64,000 nt of DNA, taken from the NCBI RefSeq assembly GCF_025947365.1, contig NZ_CP110012.1, forward strand, positions 248,001 to 312,000, read 5' to 3'. The position numbers and the translations under genes are program-made. Source of the DNA: Flavobacterium sp. N502540. GTDB taxonomy: Bacteria; Bacteroidota; Bacteroidia; Flavobacteriales; Flavobacteriaceae. Below, piece after piece: positions 1 through 9,678 of this stretch; within the stretch, counting starts at the first letter, position 1, and every line of letters starts with the position of its first letter. Below the pieces are notes generated by a model. That model was not told the DNA's origin. It made no database searches and saw nothing but the letters and a program-made list of their open reading frames with translations.

Positions 1-296
1 TACAGTCAATATCAATCTTCAATAAAGCAAGCTCCAAATTACAAACGACTTCTTATTTCACAAAAACTTTGATGTACCGATCAGATTTCAACTGCTGGTT
101 TTTAGTTCTACTTAATGTTTTGTTATTAAACGTCAGGTATTCATTCTCTCTGAATTGCAAAACATTAATTAGAATTGGTGTATCAAAGTATATGAACGTC
201 AAAAGAGAAAACCCTACCATCTTGTGTTTTTTCTAAAATATTTACAAAAAAATTAACAAGCGAACCCGGCAAATAAAAATATCTTTGCCTTCAACT
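1..296. other. Non-coding stretch with promoter of the metal cluster
   Basis: No convincing gene is seen. A TATCTTTG box at 280-287 matches the Bacteroidota -7 consensus TAnnTTTG and lies only about ten bases before the ATG at 297, so the first mRNA may have almost no leader. I see no clear -33 TTG at the right distance. Confidence 0.4.
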
Positions 297-650
297 ATGA
301 CAAAAAAGTTTTACATACTGCTATTCGTTACGATTGGTTTCCTGATGGGACCAACGTTTACGTATGCGCATGGAACAAAAAAAGAAATGTCATGTTGCAA
401 AAAAGAATCCGCTGCAAAAGATTGTTGCAGCAAAAAAGATTCGAAAGACAAAAAACATGGCTGTGATAAGAGCTGCATGGGGAATTCCTGTACGCCAACC
501 AGTAGCTGTGCTTTTTCGCCAATGGCAATCTTTCAGGTAGAAAACCATTCTCTTTTTGGTTTTTCTGAAAAAAAACAAACTTACTTTTATTCCGAAATCT
601 TTATTTCTTCAGATTTCCGTTCGATCTGGCTTCCACCTAAAATAAGCTAG
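297..650 (+). CDS. Small Cys-rich exported protein, probably metal-binding
   Basis: About 117 residues starting at the ATG at 297. A TTG start at 285 would fall inside the presumed -7 box, so I reject it. The N-terminus is a signal peptide ending near TYAHG. A Cys/Lys/His-rich mature segment follows, with CC pairs (SCCKK, DCCSK) and single cysteines, typical of periplasmic metal-binding peptides. The C-terminal half is aromatic and has no recognised domain. It heads a run of genes with HMA domains and thioredoxin folds, which points to copper or other soft-metal handling. The family is not recognised; the metal role is inferred from composition and neighbours. Confidence 0.6.
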   Translation: MTKKFYILLFVTIGFLMGPTFTYAHGTKKEMSCCKKESAAKDCCSKKDSKDKKHGCDKSCMGNSCTPTSSCAFSPMAIFQVENHSLFGFSEKKQTYFYSEIFISSDFRSIWLPPKIS

Positions 651-811
651 ATTTCTTTTGTGACAGCCAAAGGTCTGTCTTATCCAAAAGTCTTTTTTAA
701 GGCTTAAATTCAAAACTATTTTTTAATCTTAATCTATTGCCAGAGATAGCTGTATTTGCTATAGTTTCTGCTATGCTTTAGGATTAATTCATCCAAAAAA
801 AATTACATACA

Positions 812-1192
812 ATGAACTCAATAACAAAATTATTGATGGCAATGTCTCTATTACTATCAGTTACTTTCGCCAGCGCTCAAATTAAAAATAAAACCACTGA
901 AAAAGTAAAAGTAAACGGTAACTGCAGCATGTGCAAAAAAGTGATCGAAACTGCCGCAAACGTTAATAAAGAAGCCAAAGTAATCTGGAACGAAGACACC
1001 AAAATCGCTACTATTACTTACGATGCTCAAAAAACGAATCTTGATTCCATTCTAAAACGCATAGCTGATGCAGGATACGATAATGAAAAATTTACGGCTC
1101 CAAATGCGGTTTATGACGAACTACATGGATGTTGTCAATACGACAGAGAACCAGGCGATAAAAAACAAAGTACTTCATCGTCACATCATTAA
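812..1192 (+). CDS. Exported heavy-metal-associated (HMA) domain protein
   Basis: 126 residues with a signal peptide (cleavage near ASAQ, residue 23) and one HMA ferredoxin-like domain. The usual GMTCxxC motif appears as GNCSMC, with Cys38 and Cys41. The rest of the fold (VIWNEDTKIATITYDA, then a second helix ending ADAGYD) fits the CopZ/MerP family. The tail carries CC near residue 110 and ends in a His pair, adding possible metal ligands. It is likely a periplasmic metal chaperone acting with the next HMA protein and the thiol-redox genes. Copper is the likeliest metal, but that is inference. Confidence 0.75.
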   Translation: MNSITKLLMAMSLLLSVTFASAQIKNKTTEKVKVNGNCSMCKKVIETAANVNKEAKVIWNEDTKIATITYDAQKTNLDSILKRIADAGYDNEKFTAPNAVYDELHGCCQYDREPGDKKQSTSSSHH

Positions 1193-1256
1193 AAACCATT
1201 TTGTTCGTAACCTTTTTATTTAAAATCAATTGCGAGCAAACATAAAAAAAGAAATC

Positions 1257-1745
1257 ATGTTCAAAATAAAAAATATAATCACACTATTCACCCTTTTAGC
1301 TGTCGTTTCTATAACGAATGCACAAATAAAAGTAGGAGACAGTTTTCCGGATGTTCAACTGCAAAACAATAAGAATACTGCAACCAAACTAAATTCTTTC
1401 AAAGGAAAAACGGTTTTAGTAGACTTCTGGGCATCCTGGTGTGCTCCTTGTCGACTGGCCAACAAAAAGCTGGTTAAAATGTACGACCAATACAAAGATC
1501 AGAATTTTGAAATCGTTGGAATATCAATCGATAACGACAAAACAAAATGGTTGAAAGCCATTGAAAAAGACAAAATGAAACACCAGCAATTAATTGATCC
1601 AAAAGGTTTTGAAGCCAAAACAGCTCTGACTTTCGGAGTTGAAGCGCTGCCTTCTGCTTTTCTTTTTGATGCGTCAGGAAAACTAGTTGCCATCAATCCA
1701 ACAGAAGCTCAAATAATTGCTCAAATTAAAAAAAACAAAAAATAA
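1257..1745 (+). CDS. TlpA/ResA-like periplasmic thioredoxin
   Basis: The ATG at 1257 gives an immediate signal peptide (FKIKNIITLFTLL...NAQ); the longer reading from 1230 would need a TTG start and spoils it. The active site is WCAPC (Cys62, Cys65 from this start), after a VDFWASW strand and before the cis-Pro segment ALPSAFLF. This is the AhpC/TSA-like TlpA family that reduces periplasmic disulfides. DsbD, encoded 1.4 kb downstream, is the natural electron donor. The role may be to keep the HMA cysteines reduced. The stop lies one base before the next start, so translation is probably coupled. Confidence 0.85.
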   Translation: MFKIKNIITLFTLLAVVSITNAQIKVGDSFPDVQLQNNKNTATKLNSFKGKTVLVDFWASWCAPCRLANKKLVKMYDQYKDQNFEIVGISIDNDKTKWLKAIEKDKMKHQQLIDPKGFEAKTALTFGVEALPSAFLFDASGKLVAINPTEAQIIAQIKKNKK

Positions 1746-1746
1746 G

Positions 1747-2274
1747 ATGAAAACTCTAAATATAAAATTCATAGCTCTTACACTTATCCTATTATTAACT
1801 GGTGTAAACTCGTACTCTCAAATTACAAAAGCCGAAATAATCGCAACGGGATTAACTTGTTCGATGTGTTCGAATGCCATAAACAAACAGTTAAAAGCTT
1901 TTACAGAAGTAGACAGTATCAGTACAGATTTAAATACCAATACGTTTACAGTCTATTTTAAAAAAGACAATTCATTGGAGCCTAAAGTCCTGAAAAAAGC
2001 AGTTGAAAAAGCCGGTTTTTTTGTTGGGTCACTAGTTTTAACAGCAAAGTTTCATGTAGATAAAATTGAGGACAATACCACTCTGAAAATCGATGATGCC
2101 ACCTATACTTTTATCGATATTAAAAAGCCTGTAGCACATGCCGAAGGGAAGTACAGGGTTTTAGACAAAGGTTTTGTAACGCAGAAAGAGTATAAAAAAC
2201 TACTTAAATCGTATTCAAAATATCCTGATTACGCGACTGAAAATGAGAATGATTACTATTTAAAAGCCCTTTAA
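1747..2274 (+). CDS. Exported HMA-domain metal-binding protein
   Basis: The ATG at 1747 follows the previous stop at once and opens a good signal peptide (cleavage near SYSQ). The HMA domain shows GLTCSMC (Cys38, Cys41), close to the canonical GMTCxxC, followed by a beta-alpha-beta pattern up to about residue 100. The C-terminal 75 residues have no recognised domain and no metal motif. It is a paralogue of the 812-1192 product in architecture but differs in sequence. Likely role: binding or trafficking of a soft metal in the periplasm. A cytosolic role is unlikely because of the signal peptide. Confidence 0.75.
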   Translation: MKTLNIKFIALTLILLLTGVNSYSQITKAEIIATGLTCSMCSNAINKQLKAFTEVDSISTDLNTNTFTVYFKKDNSLEPKVLKKAVEKAGFFVGSLVLTAKFHVDKIEDNTTLKIDDATYTFIDIKKPVAHAEGKYRVLDKGFVTQKEYKKLLKSYSKYPDYATENENDYYLKAL

Positions 2275-2276
2275 AA

Positions 2277-3083
2277 ATGAGATATTTATCCCTAATCTTC
2301 TTATTTCTGGTTTCTTATCAAATTGAAGCACAAGAATTATTTGTAGTAACCGAACCTGCCAGTAATGCTCCGGCGGGTTCTATTGGAGTTCGTGTTGGAC
2401 AATCCTTAATGGAAAAGAAACTCGAAAGCGGTTCCATGTACAATTTAACCCCGGAAGTTACCTGGGGCATCAATAAAAACCTGATGGTTCGTACCTCAGC
2501 TTTTTTAAGCAATCAGGACAATGGACTGGGCCTTAAAGGTGGTGGATTTTATGCCAAATACCGATTCTTTTCGGCAGATGATTTACAAAGTCATTTCAGG
2601 ATGGCTGCCTTTGGACGATACAGCTATAATAACTCTTACTTTAATCAGGAAGCGATAGATCTGGCAAATGGAAATTCAGGTTACGAAGCCGGTTTGGTTG
2701 CCACACAGTTGCTTCATAAAGTAGCTATAAGTTCTTCTGTAAGTTATGTGCGCGCTCTTAACAATGCCGATTACAGCTTTCCGGATATGCTGGGTAAAAA
2801 TGCCATCAATTATACCTTCTCTGTGGGTAAATTAATGCATCCTAAAAAATATACCAGTTACAAACAGACGAACATTAATGCAATGTTGGAGTTTACCGGA
2901 CAAACTATTACCGAAAATGGCAGATCGTACCTGGATGTAGTTCCTTCGATTCAGTTTATCATCAACAGTCAGGCGAGAATTGACCTGGCTTACAAAAAAG
3001 AGTTGTACAGTTCTATGCAGCGTATGGCAACCGATGGTGTTTTTCTGAAACTGGAATATACTTTTTTCAATGTAACGAAGTAA
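2277..3083 (+). CDS. Outer-membrane beta-barrel-like protein
   Basis: 268 residues with a signal peptide (cleavage near IEAQ). The body alternates aromatic and polar residues in amphipathic strands (GGGFYAKYRFF, FRMAAFGRYSY) and ends in LEYTFFNVTK, the usual look of a small outer-membrane barrel. It starts three bases after the upstream stop and is clearly in the metal operon. Similar uncharacterised proteins sit next to HMA and TlpA genes in flavobacteria; I infer a supporting role in metal uptake or efflux. No catalytic motif is visible. Confidence 0.6.
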   Translation: MRYLSLIFLFLVSYQIEAQELFVVTEPASNAPAGSIGVRVGQSLMEKKLESGSMYNLTPEVTWGINKNLMVRTSAFLSNQDNGLGLKGGGFYAKYRFFSADDLQSHFRMAAFGRYSYNNSYFNQEAIDLANGNSGYEAGLVATQLLHKVAISSSVSYVRALNNADYSFPDMLGKNAINYTFSVGKLMHPKKYTSYKQTNINAMLEFTGQTITENGRSYLDVVPSIQFIINSQARIDLAYKKELYSSMQRMATDGVFLKLEYTFFNVTK

Positions 3084-3131
3084 ATAAATCCCATTACAAC
3101 TGGAACAAATCGTTCTGATTAAACCTATAAA

Positions 3132-5105
3132 ATGAAGAAAATAATTTATTTATTATTCCTGTTCTTTGCTTTTGCCAAAGTCCAGGCGCAGATTATAAAT
3201 CCTGTGAAATGGGAAGCTTCGATCGAGAAAAAATCCGATTCGGAATATCAGCTTTCTTTTAAAGGAGCTATTGAAAAAGACTGGCATGTATATTCGCAAT
3301 TCACTCCCGAAGATGGTCCGCTTCCGGCTGAATTCCTTTTTCATGATTCCAAAAGCAATTATGAACTTATTGGAAAAGCAACCGAAAGCGAAACCCACCG
3401 AAAGTTTAATGAAATCTTTGGGGTAGATGAAATTTTCTTTTCGGACAAAGCTGTGTTTACCCAATTAATCAAACAGACCAATCCGGAAAAAGAAGTCATA
3501 CAGGTAGAGCTTTCTTATCAGGTTTGCAAAGAGAATTGTATTAGCGAAACCAAGTACTTTGAATTCAATCTCAAAACGCTTGAAGCAAAAGAAATTCAGG
3601 CTGCCGATATTACAAACGAGAAAACGGAAAAAACAACAATAAATCCCGCTATAGAAAAACAACCGGAATCTGAAAAAACAGATTCCAGTTTGTACATGAT
3701 TTTCATTATTGCGTTCTTATCCGGTTTTGCCGCACTGCTTACCCCTTGTGTGTTTCCGATGATTCCCATGACGGTAAGTTTCTTTACCAAACAAAGTAAA
3801 ACGAAAGCTAAAGGAATTAAAAATGCTATTATTTATGGCATTTCAATTATCCTGATTTATGTATTTCTAGGCTCTGTAATTACGCTCATTTTTGGTGCAG
3901 ATGCCTTAAACGCACTATCTACCAATGTCTGGTTTAATATTATCTTTTTTATCTTACTGATTGTGTTCGCGGCCTCTTTCCTGGGTGCATTCGAAATCAT
4001 GTTACCCAATTCATGGGCGAATAAAGTAGATCAGCAGGCAGATAAAGGTGGTATTATTGGAATCGTTTTTATGGCATTGGCTCTGGCAATTGTTTCTTTT
4101 TCCTGCACGGGACCCATTATAGGAACTCTACTGGTTGAAGCAGCTTCTAAAGGCGGAATTGCACCGATTGTGGGAATGTTAGGTTTCTCATCGGCTTTGG
4201 CATTGCCTTTTATGCTTTTTGCCATGTTCCCGGGCTGGTTAAATACACTGCCAAAATCCGGTGGCTGGCTCAATACCGTAAAAGTGTTTCTGGGCTTTCT
4301 GGAATTGGCTTTGGCCTTTAAATTTTTATCCAATGCCGATTTAGTGCTACAATTACACTGGTTTGAAAGAGAAATCTTCCTGGCCATTTGGATCGCTATA
4401 TTTGGTACGCTGGCTTTCTATCTATTTGGAAAAATAACCTTGCCACATGATTCTCCAACGTCATCTATTTCGGTAGGCCGTTTAGGAGTTGGATTAATCG
4501 TACTGACATTTACCATTTATCTGATTCCCGGCTTATGGGGTGCTCCCTTGAAATTAATTAGTGGTTTCCCTCCTCCAATGACTTATAGCGAATCTCCTTA
4601 TGGTGTGGGTGGGGCTGGAAAAAATACCTCATCAGCTGAAAAATCATTACCAGACGGGGCACACAAAGGCCCTCATGACATCATGGCTTTCAAGGATTAT
4701 GAAAAAGGGCTAGCCTACGCCAAAAGTGTAAACAAACCTATCCTTTTAGATTTTACCGGATTTGCCTGTGTGAATTGCCGAAAAATGGAAGATTATGTAT
4801 GGTCTGACCCTCGTATTTTGTCCATCTTAAATAATGAAGTCGTTTTAATTTCTTTATATGTTGACGACAAAAGAGAATTGCCTCTTGAAGAACAATATGT
4901 ATCTAAAGAAACCGGCAAAAAAATTACAACCATAGGGAATAAATGGAGTGATTTTCAAATTACCCGTTACAAAGCAAATGCGCAGCCGTACTATATTTTA
5001 TTAGATACGAATGAGGAAAAGCTGAGCAAACCTGCAGGATATACTCCTGACATTACTGAATATGAGCAATGGCTGAAATCCGGTATTGCTAAGTTAAAAA
5101 AATAA
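3132..5105 (+). CDS. dsbD: Thiol:disulfide interchange protein DsbD
   Basis: 657 residues. Signal peptide and N-terminal immunoglobulin-like DsbD domain (about 20-150, with a Cys pair in YQVCKENC), then a CcdA-type membrane core of about eight helices (about 185-490) with the redox cysteines Cys206 (TPCVFP) and Cys325 (SCTG). A C-terminal thioredoxin domain has the active site CVNC (Cys546, Cys549). This is a complete DsbD that passes electrons from cytoplasmic thioredoxin to periplasmic proteins. It probably serves the TlpA-like protein and keeps the HMA cysteines reduced. A terminator follows at 5181-5207. Confidence 0.92.
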   Translation: MKKIIYLLFLFFAFAKVQAQIINPVKWEASIEKKSDSEYQLSFKGAIEKDWHVYSQFTPEDGPLPAEFLFHDSKSNYELIGKATESETHRKFNEIFGVDEIFFSDKAVFTQLIKQTNPEKEVIQVELSYQVCKENCISETKYFEFNLKTLEAKEIQAADITNEKTEKTTINPAIEKQPESEKTDSSLYMIFIIAFLSGFAALLTPCVFPMIPMTVSFFTKQSKTKAKGIKNAIIYGISIILIYVFLGSVITLIFGADALNALSTNVWFNIIFFILLIVFAASFLGAFEIMLPNSWANKVDQQADKGGIIGIVFMALALAIVSFSCTGPIIGTLLVEAASKGGIAPIVGMLGFSSALALPFMLFAMFPGWLNTLPKSGGWLNTVKVFLGFLELALAFKFLSNADLVLQLHWFEREIFLAIWIAIFGTLAFYLFGKITLPHDSPTSSISVGRLGVGLIVLTFTIYLIPGLWGAPLKLISGFPPPMTYSESPYGVGGAGKNTSSAEKSLPDGAHKGPHDIMAFKDYEKGLAYAKSVNKPILLDFTGFACVNCRKMEDYVWSDPRILSILNNEVVLISLYVDDKRELPLEEQYVSKETGKKITTIGNKWSDFQITRYKANAQPYYILLDTNEEKLSKPAGYTPDITEYEQWLKSGIAKLKK

Positions 5106-5180
5106 AAGTACCATTTTTTTACATCTGTGCATTTTTTAAACGTTGTGCACAATCGTGGTCTGGTTAAGGCCACAACAAAG

Positions 5181-5207
5181 GGAGATATTCAGGTATCTCC
5201 TTTTTTT
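5181..5207 (+). terminator. Rho-independent terminator after dsbD
   Basis: GGAGATA and TATCTCC form a seven-base stem with a six-base loop, followed by seven T residues. It closes the 0.3-5.1 kb operon. The rest of the 5106-5452 gap shows no gene. Confidence 0.8.
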
Positions 5208-5452
5208 ATTATTACAGATCATCAAACTCTGAAACAGAAATTTTATTACAATTCCCCTCGCGAAGCTATAGTGCACGAACACATTTTAAAATCATAATTA
5301 TTAAGTTTTTATGCTTCAATATTAATATTATTTTCGATAATTTAGCTTTGATGCAGATTCATAAATTAACAGTTTTGATAAACTCTAAGGATTCCTGTTA
5401 CTTCCTTTTATCTCTGTCAAAAGAACAAATTTTTAACTTCTAAAAAATAAAT

Positions 5453-6199
5453 ATGGAACAAAGACATATCAGAAATAGACTTTATATTAGCCCGGAAGAA
5501 CAGGAATTAATAAAAAAAACTCCGATATTATTAGGCGGAGCAGGTATCGGTAGTGCTATTGCTGAATGTTTATTGCGATTAGGTTTTGAAACCTTAACCA
5601 TCATCGATGGTGATGTTGTCGAATTGTCCAATTTAAACCGACAAAATTATACCGAACACAATATTGCACAACCCAAAGTAGAGGCACTTAAAGAACGCTT
5701 ACTGGCTATCAACAGTCAGGCAAAAATCACGATTCACAATTGTTTTTTAACACCTGAGAATGTTGGCAATTACATAACAGACCATAAAATTGCGATCAAC
5801 GCTCTGGATTTTACTTCCGAAGTTCCTCTTTTGTTCGATTCGATTTGTCAGCAAAAAAACATTCCGGTTTTACATCCCTACAACCTCGGATGGGGCGCAT
5901 TGGTCTTAGTCATTTCCGATGATGAAGGTTTAGAGGTTTTAAAAAAGCCAGATGAAAAATTTAGCGAAGTGAATGTTGTCGACTATGTTTTAGAGTATAT
6001 GCGCTATTGGGAAAATCCGCAAAAATGGCTCGAAGAAATTCTGGACAAATACAAAAAGGAAAACAAAAATCTGTCTCCTCCCCAACTCCCTATTGCATCC
6101 TGGTTGGTAGCTGGAATGTGCACCCACATTGCATTTGATATTGCCACCAACTCCCCCGTAAAAACATTCCCGGAGTTTTATCTGACGAGTATTAAATAG
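5453..6199 (+). CDS. ThiF/MoeB/HesA-family E1-like adenylyltransferase
   Basis: 248 residues with one Rossmann-type E1 domain. The nucleotide loop is GGAGIG (28-33), followed by the acidic IIDGD (Asp52/Asp54) and the NRQ motif (62-64) that contacts ATP in this family. It lacks the CxxC zinc pairs of many MoeB/ThiF proteins and any rhodanese or JAB fusion, so it is a short stand-alone version. Such proteins activate the C-terminus of a ubiquitin-like or peptide substrate; no small GG-ending partner is seen nearby. It looks monocistronic, with terminators on both sides. Confidence 0.8.
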   Translation: MEQRHIRNRLYISPEEQELIKKTPILLGGAGIGSAIAECLLRLGFETLTIIDGDVVELSNLNRQNYTEHNIAQPKVEALKERLLAINSQAKITIHNCFLTPENVGNYITDHKIAINALDFTSEVPLLFDSICQQKNIPVLHPYNLGWGALVLVISDDEGLEVLKKPDEKFSEVNVVDYVLEYMRYWENPQKWLEEILDKYKKENKNLSPPQLPIASWLVAGMCTHIAFDIATNSPVKTFPEFYLTSIK

Positions 6200-6233
6200 G
6201 GAATTTAAACGAACTTCATTTTTATTATAAAAT

Positions 6234-6272
6234 TAAAAAAAGCTGCATTCAATTATTTGAAGCAGCTTTTTT
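6234..6272 (+). terminator. Terminator after the E1-like gene
   Basis: AGCTGC and TTCAA pair with TTGAA and GCAGCT. Runs of A before and T after make it usable on both strands, so it may also stop the minus-strand lipoprotein genes. Confidence 0.75.
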
Positions 6273-6377
6273 GTTTGAATAAACAGAGTTAAGTGTTCTC
6301 TTCAAAATTTCACATCGATATATCAATTTCTTTTAACCCGGTTTCTATCTTTATGAATCTTTTCTTAAAGAAACTTC

Positions 6378-7415
6378 CTAGTCCGGAATCGAAGCAAACA
6401 TTGCAATTTCTTTTAAATCTATGTAGTACTCTCCTGAAAAAGGGGATAATTCATTTCCTAGTACATTGATTTTTACAAAGTACTTTTCTTTCTCATCTTT
6501 CTTAATAATTTTAAACTCTCTCAAATAATTAAACACTATTGCAAAATCATTATAGTCAACAGGTTCTAAATTATCAACATTATATAATTTTATATTAGTT
6601 ATTTTTTCCAAATACAAATCACCTTGTTCAATATAAATCTCTTCCTTTTTATAATCAAAATTAGGTAAAGTTTTTACAAAACGATCCATACTAACTTTTG
6701 CATACAAAAGGTCAGTGTTAAACAAATACATTGCATAAGTAAATTCCGCACTAATACCGGAATTCTCTTGTAATTTAACCAGGCCATCAGTAATTGCATA
6801 CGATGATTTCTTATTATAACATTCCAAAAAAGATGTGTTCATTACTTTGTAAAGATTCCCAATAAAAAAACCATTCTTATCAATTGTAAAATAGGAATAT
6901 AAGTCTGGCGTTTCTGAGTTATAATCTTCTCTCGAAATCTCAACATCATGCTTTATATAAGTTTCATAACTTGGTTGATAAGACGTTATCTCTTTTATAA
7001 GCCTAATTTTCCCATCCTTTGTATAATAATGAACGGTATCATATTTTGTTGGAAAATTAATAGTCTTTGTTCTGTCTAAACCAAACAGGCAATAACAGTC
7101 GTTTGTAAAATAACTCTGACTCTCTTCTGTTTTAGAAAGTAACTCAATATCGCGAAGAGATACATACAGCTCTTGATTTTTGTATAGAATCTTTGATCTA
7201 TTTTTAACCTTATCAAAAGACACAATTTTAACTTTTGACGCATAATCCAAGTGGTACTTTTTATTAGAAGACAAATCTGCAGTAGAAAACAAATCGACCC
7301 CTTCAAAATTTGTAACGACTCCATCTGAAGTAATAATCTCTGTAGATGATTTTTCTTTCTTACAGGAAGATATAACAATCAATATTATAAATAGAAGCAA
7401 TCCTTTTTTTCTCAT
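6378..7415 (-). CDS. Uncharacterised lipoprotein, distal gene of the lipoprotein array
   Basis: 345 residues with an SPII signal ending at the lipobox ISSC. No known domain is recognised. The mature part is Lys/Glu/Tyr-rich with many short beta-strand-like runs. Its place as the last of a series of same-strand lipoprotein genes behind the 1301-aa peptidoglycan-degrading protein suggests an orphan immunity or surface protein; that is inference from context only. Confidence 0.5.
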   Translation of the reverse strand: MRKKGLLLFIILIVISSCKKEKSSTEIITSDGVVTNFEGVDLFSTADLSSNKKYHLDYASKVKIVSFDKVKNRSKILYKNQELYVSLRDIELLSKTEESQSYFTNDCYCLFGLDRTKTINFPTKYDTVHYYTKDGKIRLIKEITSYQPSYETYIKHDVEISREDYNSETPDLYSYFTIDKNGFFIGNLYKVMNTSFLECYNKKSSYAITDGLVKLQENSGISAEFTYAMYLFNTDLLYAKVSMDRFVKTLPNFDYKKEEIYIEQGDLYLEKITNIKLYNVDNLEPVDYNDFAIVFNYLREFKIIKKDEKEKYFVKINVLGNELSPFSGEYYIDLKEIAMFASIPD

Positions 7416-7546
7416 AAATACGTTTATTTCTTAATTTTGTACAACAATATTACCATTACTCGCTCTGATTTTTCTTACTTGAACCTGATATTTATATTAT
7501 TTCCTAAATGGTACTGTCTCTTTTTTCATGGAAGTATAACAAATCA

Positions 7547-7571
7547 AAACTGCCGATTAGGGCAGCTTTAT
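7547..7571 (-). terminator. Terminator-like hairpin downstream of the 322-aa lipoprotein
   Basis: AAACTGCC and GGCAGCTTT form a short stem around GATTAG. Read on the minus strand it ends in TTTTG, just after the stop of the 7590-8558 gene. Confidence 0.55.
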
Positions 7572-7589
7572 AAAATCTTAAAACATATT

Positions 7590-8558
7590 TTATTTCTTAT
7601 CCAGTTTTATCCATTCGTGAAAGGTTCCTTCACCTCCAACTCCTTTGATGAAATATTTATTATCCTCTTTTTTTATTAAATAAGTAGGATCTAATTTTAT
7701 ACATCGATTATCATTTCCATTGTAATATAATTCCAAAACATTATTTTCTACTCTTCCCTTATAATCCCCTTCGCCAATTGACTGCCCATAAAAGGAATCT
7801 AACTTTAGCGAAATTTTATCCTCGCTTATCATAAAATTGTATGTTGAATGCCCCATACCTTCGGTTGTTAATTCCTCCTCAACAGTTGCCGAAAAATTAC
7901 CCTGATAATTTTCATCAATTGCTTTAAGGTTTTTTAATTTGTAGGACAACAACAATTCCGTATATAAATCAATTCCCTCTTTGGTTATTTTATTTGTTAA
8001 AAGCTTTTTTAGAAAAACCCATTTATTATTTTCATGAATATAAAAATAAGTACAGGCATTCTCTTTTAAATCAAAATCTCCTGATCCGTCATTGTAGTAT
8101 TTTGAGACCGCCTCTTTAGGTAAGAAACTCGCAACAATGTAATACTCATTTAATTTCTGTTTTAAAATTTGACTTACTTTATCATTTATCTCTTTTGAAG
8201 TTTCAGAGCTTCTATCGATATTTTTAAATTCCGAAAAAAAACCTTTCTTATTATAAACAGACCAATAGTCCTGAATCAAACTTGATTTCCCAATGTAATT
8301 CACATCAAAAAAACCCACATCTTCAAGATCAAAAAGATAAACAGGAAACGTTGGACTATGATCCTGAAGATAATACCCATTTACCTTGTATTTTGCTTCT
8401 AAAAAATTGACAGGCGGTATCGTGTAATCAACATATACCTCTTTTGAAACTTCTTTTTTATCTGTTTCTTTATTCGCTTTTTCAACAGCCTCTCTTGTTA
8501 CTTCCTGCTTGCAGCTACTTAACAACAGCAAGACTAATACTTTTATGATCTTTTTCAA
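7590..8558 (-). CDS. Uncharacterised lipoprotein
   Basis: 322 residues. The SPII signal is short and hydrophobic (VLVLLLLSSC). The mature N-terminus is a Lys/Glu-rich spacer of about 30 residues, as seen in lipoproteins that stand off the membrane. The C-terminal 90 residues are rich in beta-like strands (FSATVEEELTTEG, KLDSFYGQSIGEGDYKG). No family is recognised. It belongs to the array downstream of the M23/GH24 gene and is a candidate periplasmic immunity protein by position. Confidence 0.5.
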   Translation of the reverse strand: MKKIIKVLVLLLLSSCKQEVTREAVEKANKETDKKEVSKEVYVDYTIPPVNFLEAKYKVNGYYLQDHSPTFPVYLFDLEDVGFFDVNYIGKSSLIQDYWSVYNKKGFFSEFKNIDRSSETSKEINDKVSQILKQKLNEYYIVASFLPKEAVSKYYNDGSGDFDLKENACTYFYIHENNKWVFLKKLLTNKITKEGIDLYTELLLSYKLKNLKAIDENYQGNFSATVEEELTTEGMGHSTYNFMISEDKISLKLDSFYGQSIGEGDYKGRVENNVLELYYNGNDNRCIKLDPTYLIKKEDNKYFIKGVGGEGTFHEWIKLDKK

Positions 8559-8604
8559 ATTATATTAAGTTATCAATAATACTTACTTTCATTAAATCAT
8601 TTTT

Positions 8605-9582
8605 TTAATTTATTTCATCACTAATAAAGCCATATTTTAATGGTTTAGTAGAAATACTTTCTTTTAAATTAAAAATAGGACTATTAACATAATACTTGTC
8701 CTTCAGTTTTACAATCTTTACCTCGGGAATATGCTTGTTTTTTATATATTCTCTATCTTCGAGAAGATTTTCTTTGTGATATAAAAACAAGGTATCACCT
8801 TTTTGAACAGGTACCAGTAAATCTTTAAAATCACGCTCTACAAAATAACAGGAGTCCTTAGATACTTTAATATAGTAGGTGTAATTATAATTTGCTTCAT
8901 AAGAGTCCAGCAATAAAATATAATCCCTGTACCATGAATCCTCGATTTTTGATTTGGCAATAGAATTAAAAAAAGTTTTTTGTAAATCTTTGGTCTTTTT
9001 TTCAATAAAATTAATTCTCCAATGCATCTCTTCATTATCCTTATTATCTGAATCTACTTCAAAAGAATCCATTTTTTCCCATGAATTATTTTTATAGTGA
9101 TACAAATCTGTCTTATGTTTTTCTTTTACCGAAATTGGACAATCAGCATGTGGTGTTGGGATTAGATATTTGCTATCGATGAAAAAAACATAAATATCAA
9201 ATACTTTTTTATACTCTTCAATGCTTAATTTGTTAACATAAGTCTCAAACTTCTCAGAATCATCTTCATTAAAATATTTTGAATACTTTTCAAAAAAAAG
9301 GAAATCTTTAGGTATTAAAAAAGTTACTAAATTCCCCAGATCATTACCATTTTCAGGAGCATATAAAACTCCATAATCATAAGATGTTGTAAAAAAACTA
9401 CCATATTTAGAAGTATCATACACATATTCATATTTACTCATTTTTAACACCTTATCAAAATTTAGATTATTCTTTTCCTTTTGATAATTTCTTTGTTTTT
9501 TGCTTTCTACCTTTTCATCTTTGCATCCAATAATAGAAAGCACAAAAAAAAAGAGTAAGCAGTACTCTTTTAATATCTTCAT
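8605..9582 (-). CDS. Uncharacterised lipoprotein
   Basis: 325 residues with lipobox IIGC. The mature protein is strongly Lys/Asp/Tyr-rich with no recognised fold. Residues about 205-230 (IEDSWYRDYILLLDSYE) look helical; the last third looks beta-rich. It has its own hairpin-bounded unit and is not visibly paralogous to its neighbours. Function unknown; context suggests an immunity-like role. Confidence 0.5.
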   Translation of the reverse strand: MKILKEYCLLFFFVLSIIGCKDEKVESKKQRNYQKEKNNLNFDKVLKMSKYEYVYDTSKYGSFFTTSYDYGVLYAPENGNDLGNLVTFLIPKDFLFFEKYSKYFNEDDSEKFETYVNKLSIEEYKKVFDIYVFFIDSKYLIPTPHADCPISVKEKHKTDLYHYKNNSWEKMDSFEVDSDNKDNEEMHWRINFIEKKTKDLQKTFFNSIAKSKIEDSWYRDYILLLDSYEANYNYTYYIKVSKDSCYFVERDFKDLLVPVQKGDTLFLYHKENLLEDREYIKNKHIPEVKIVKLKDKYYVNSPIFNLKESISTKPLKYGFISDEIN

Positions 9583-9626
9583 ATTTTTTCAGTTTTCAGG
9601 CTAAAGTAGCACATTCTTTTAAAGAA

Positions 9627-9652
9627 AAAAACTACCAATTACGGTAGTTTTT
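9627..9652 (-). terminator. Terminator after the 290-aa lipoprotein
   Basis: AAAAACTACC pairs perfectly with GGTAGTTTTT across a six-base loop, giving T runs on either strand. It separates the 9679-10551 gene from the next lipoprotein. Confidence 0.75.
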
Positions 9653-9678
9653 CTGTTTATTTAAATCAAAAGAAAGAA

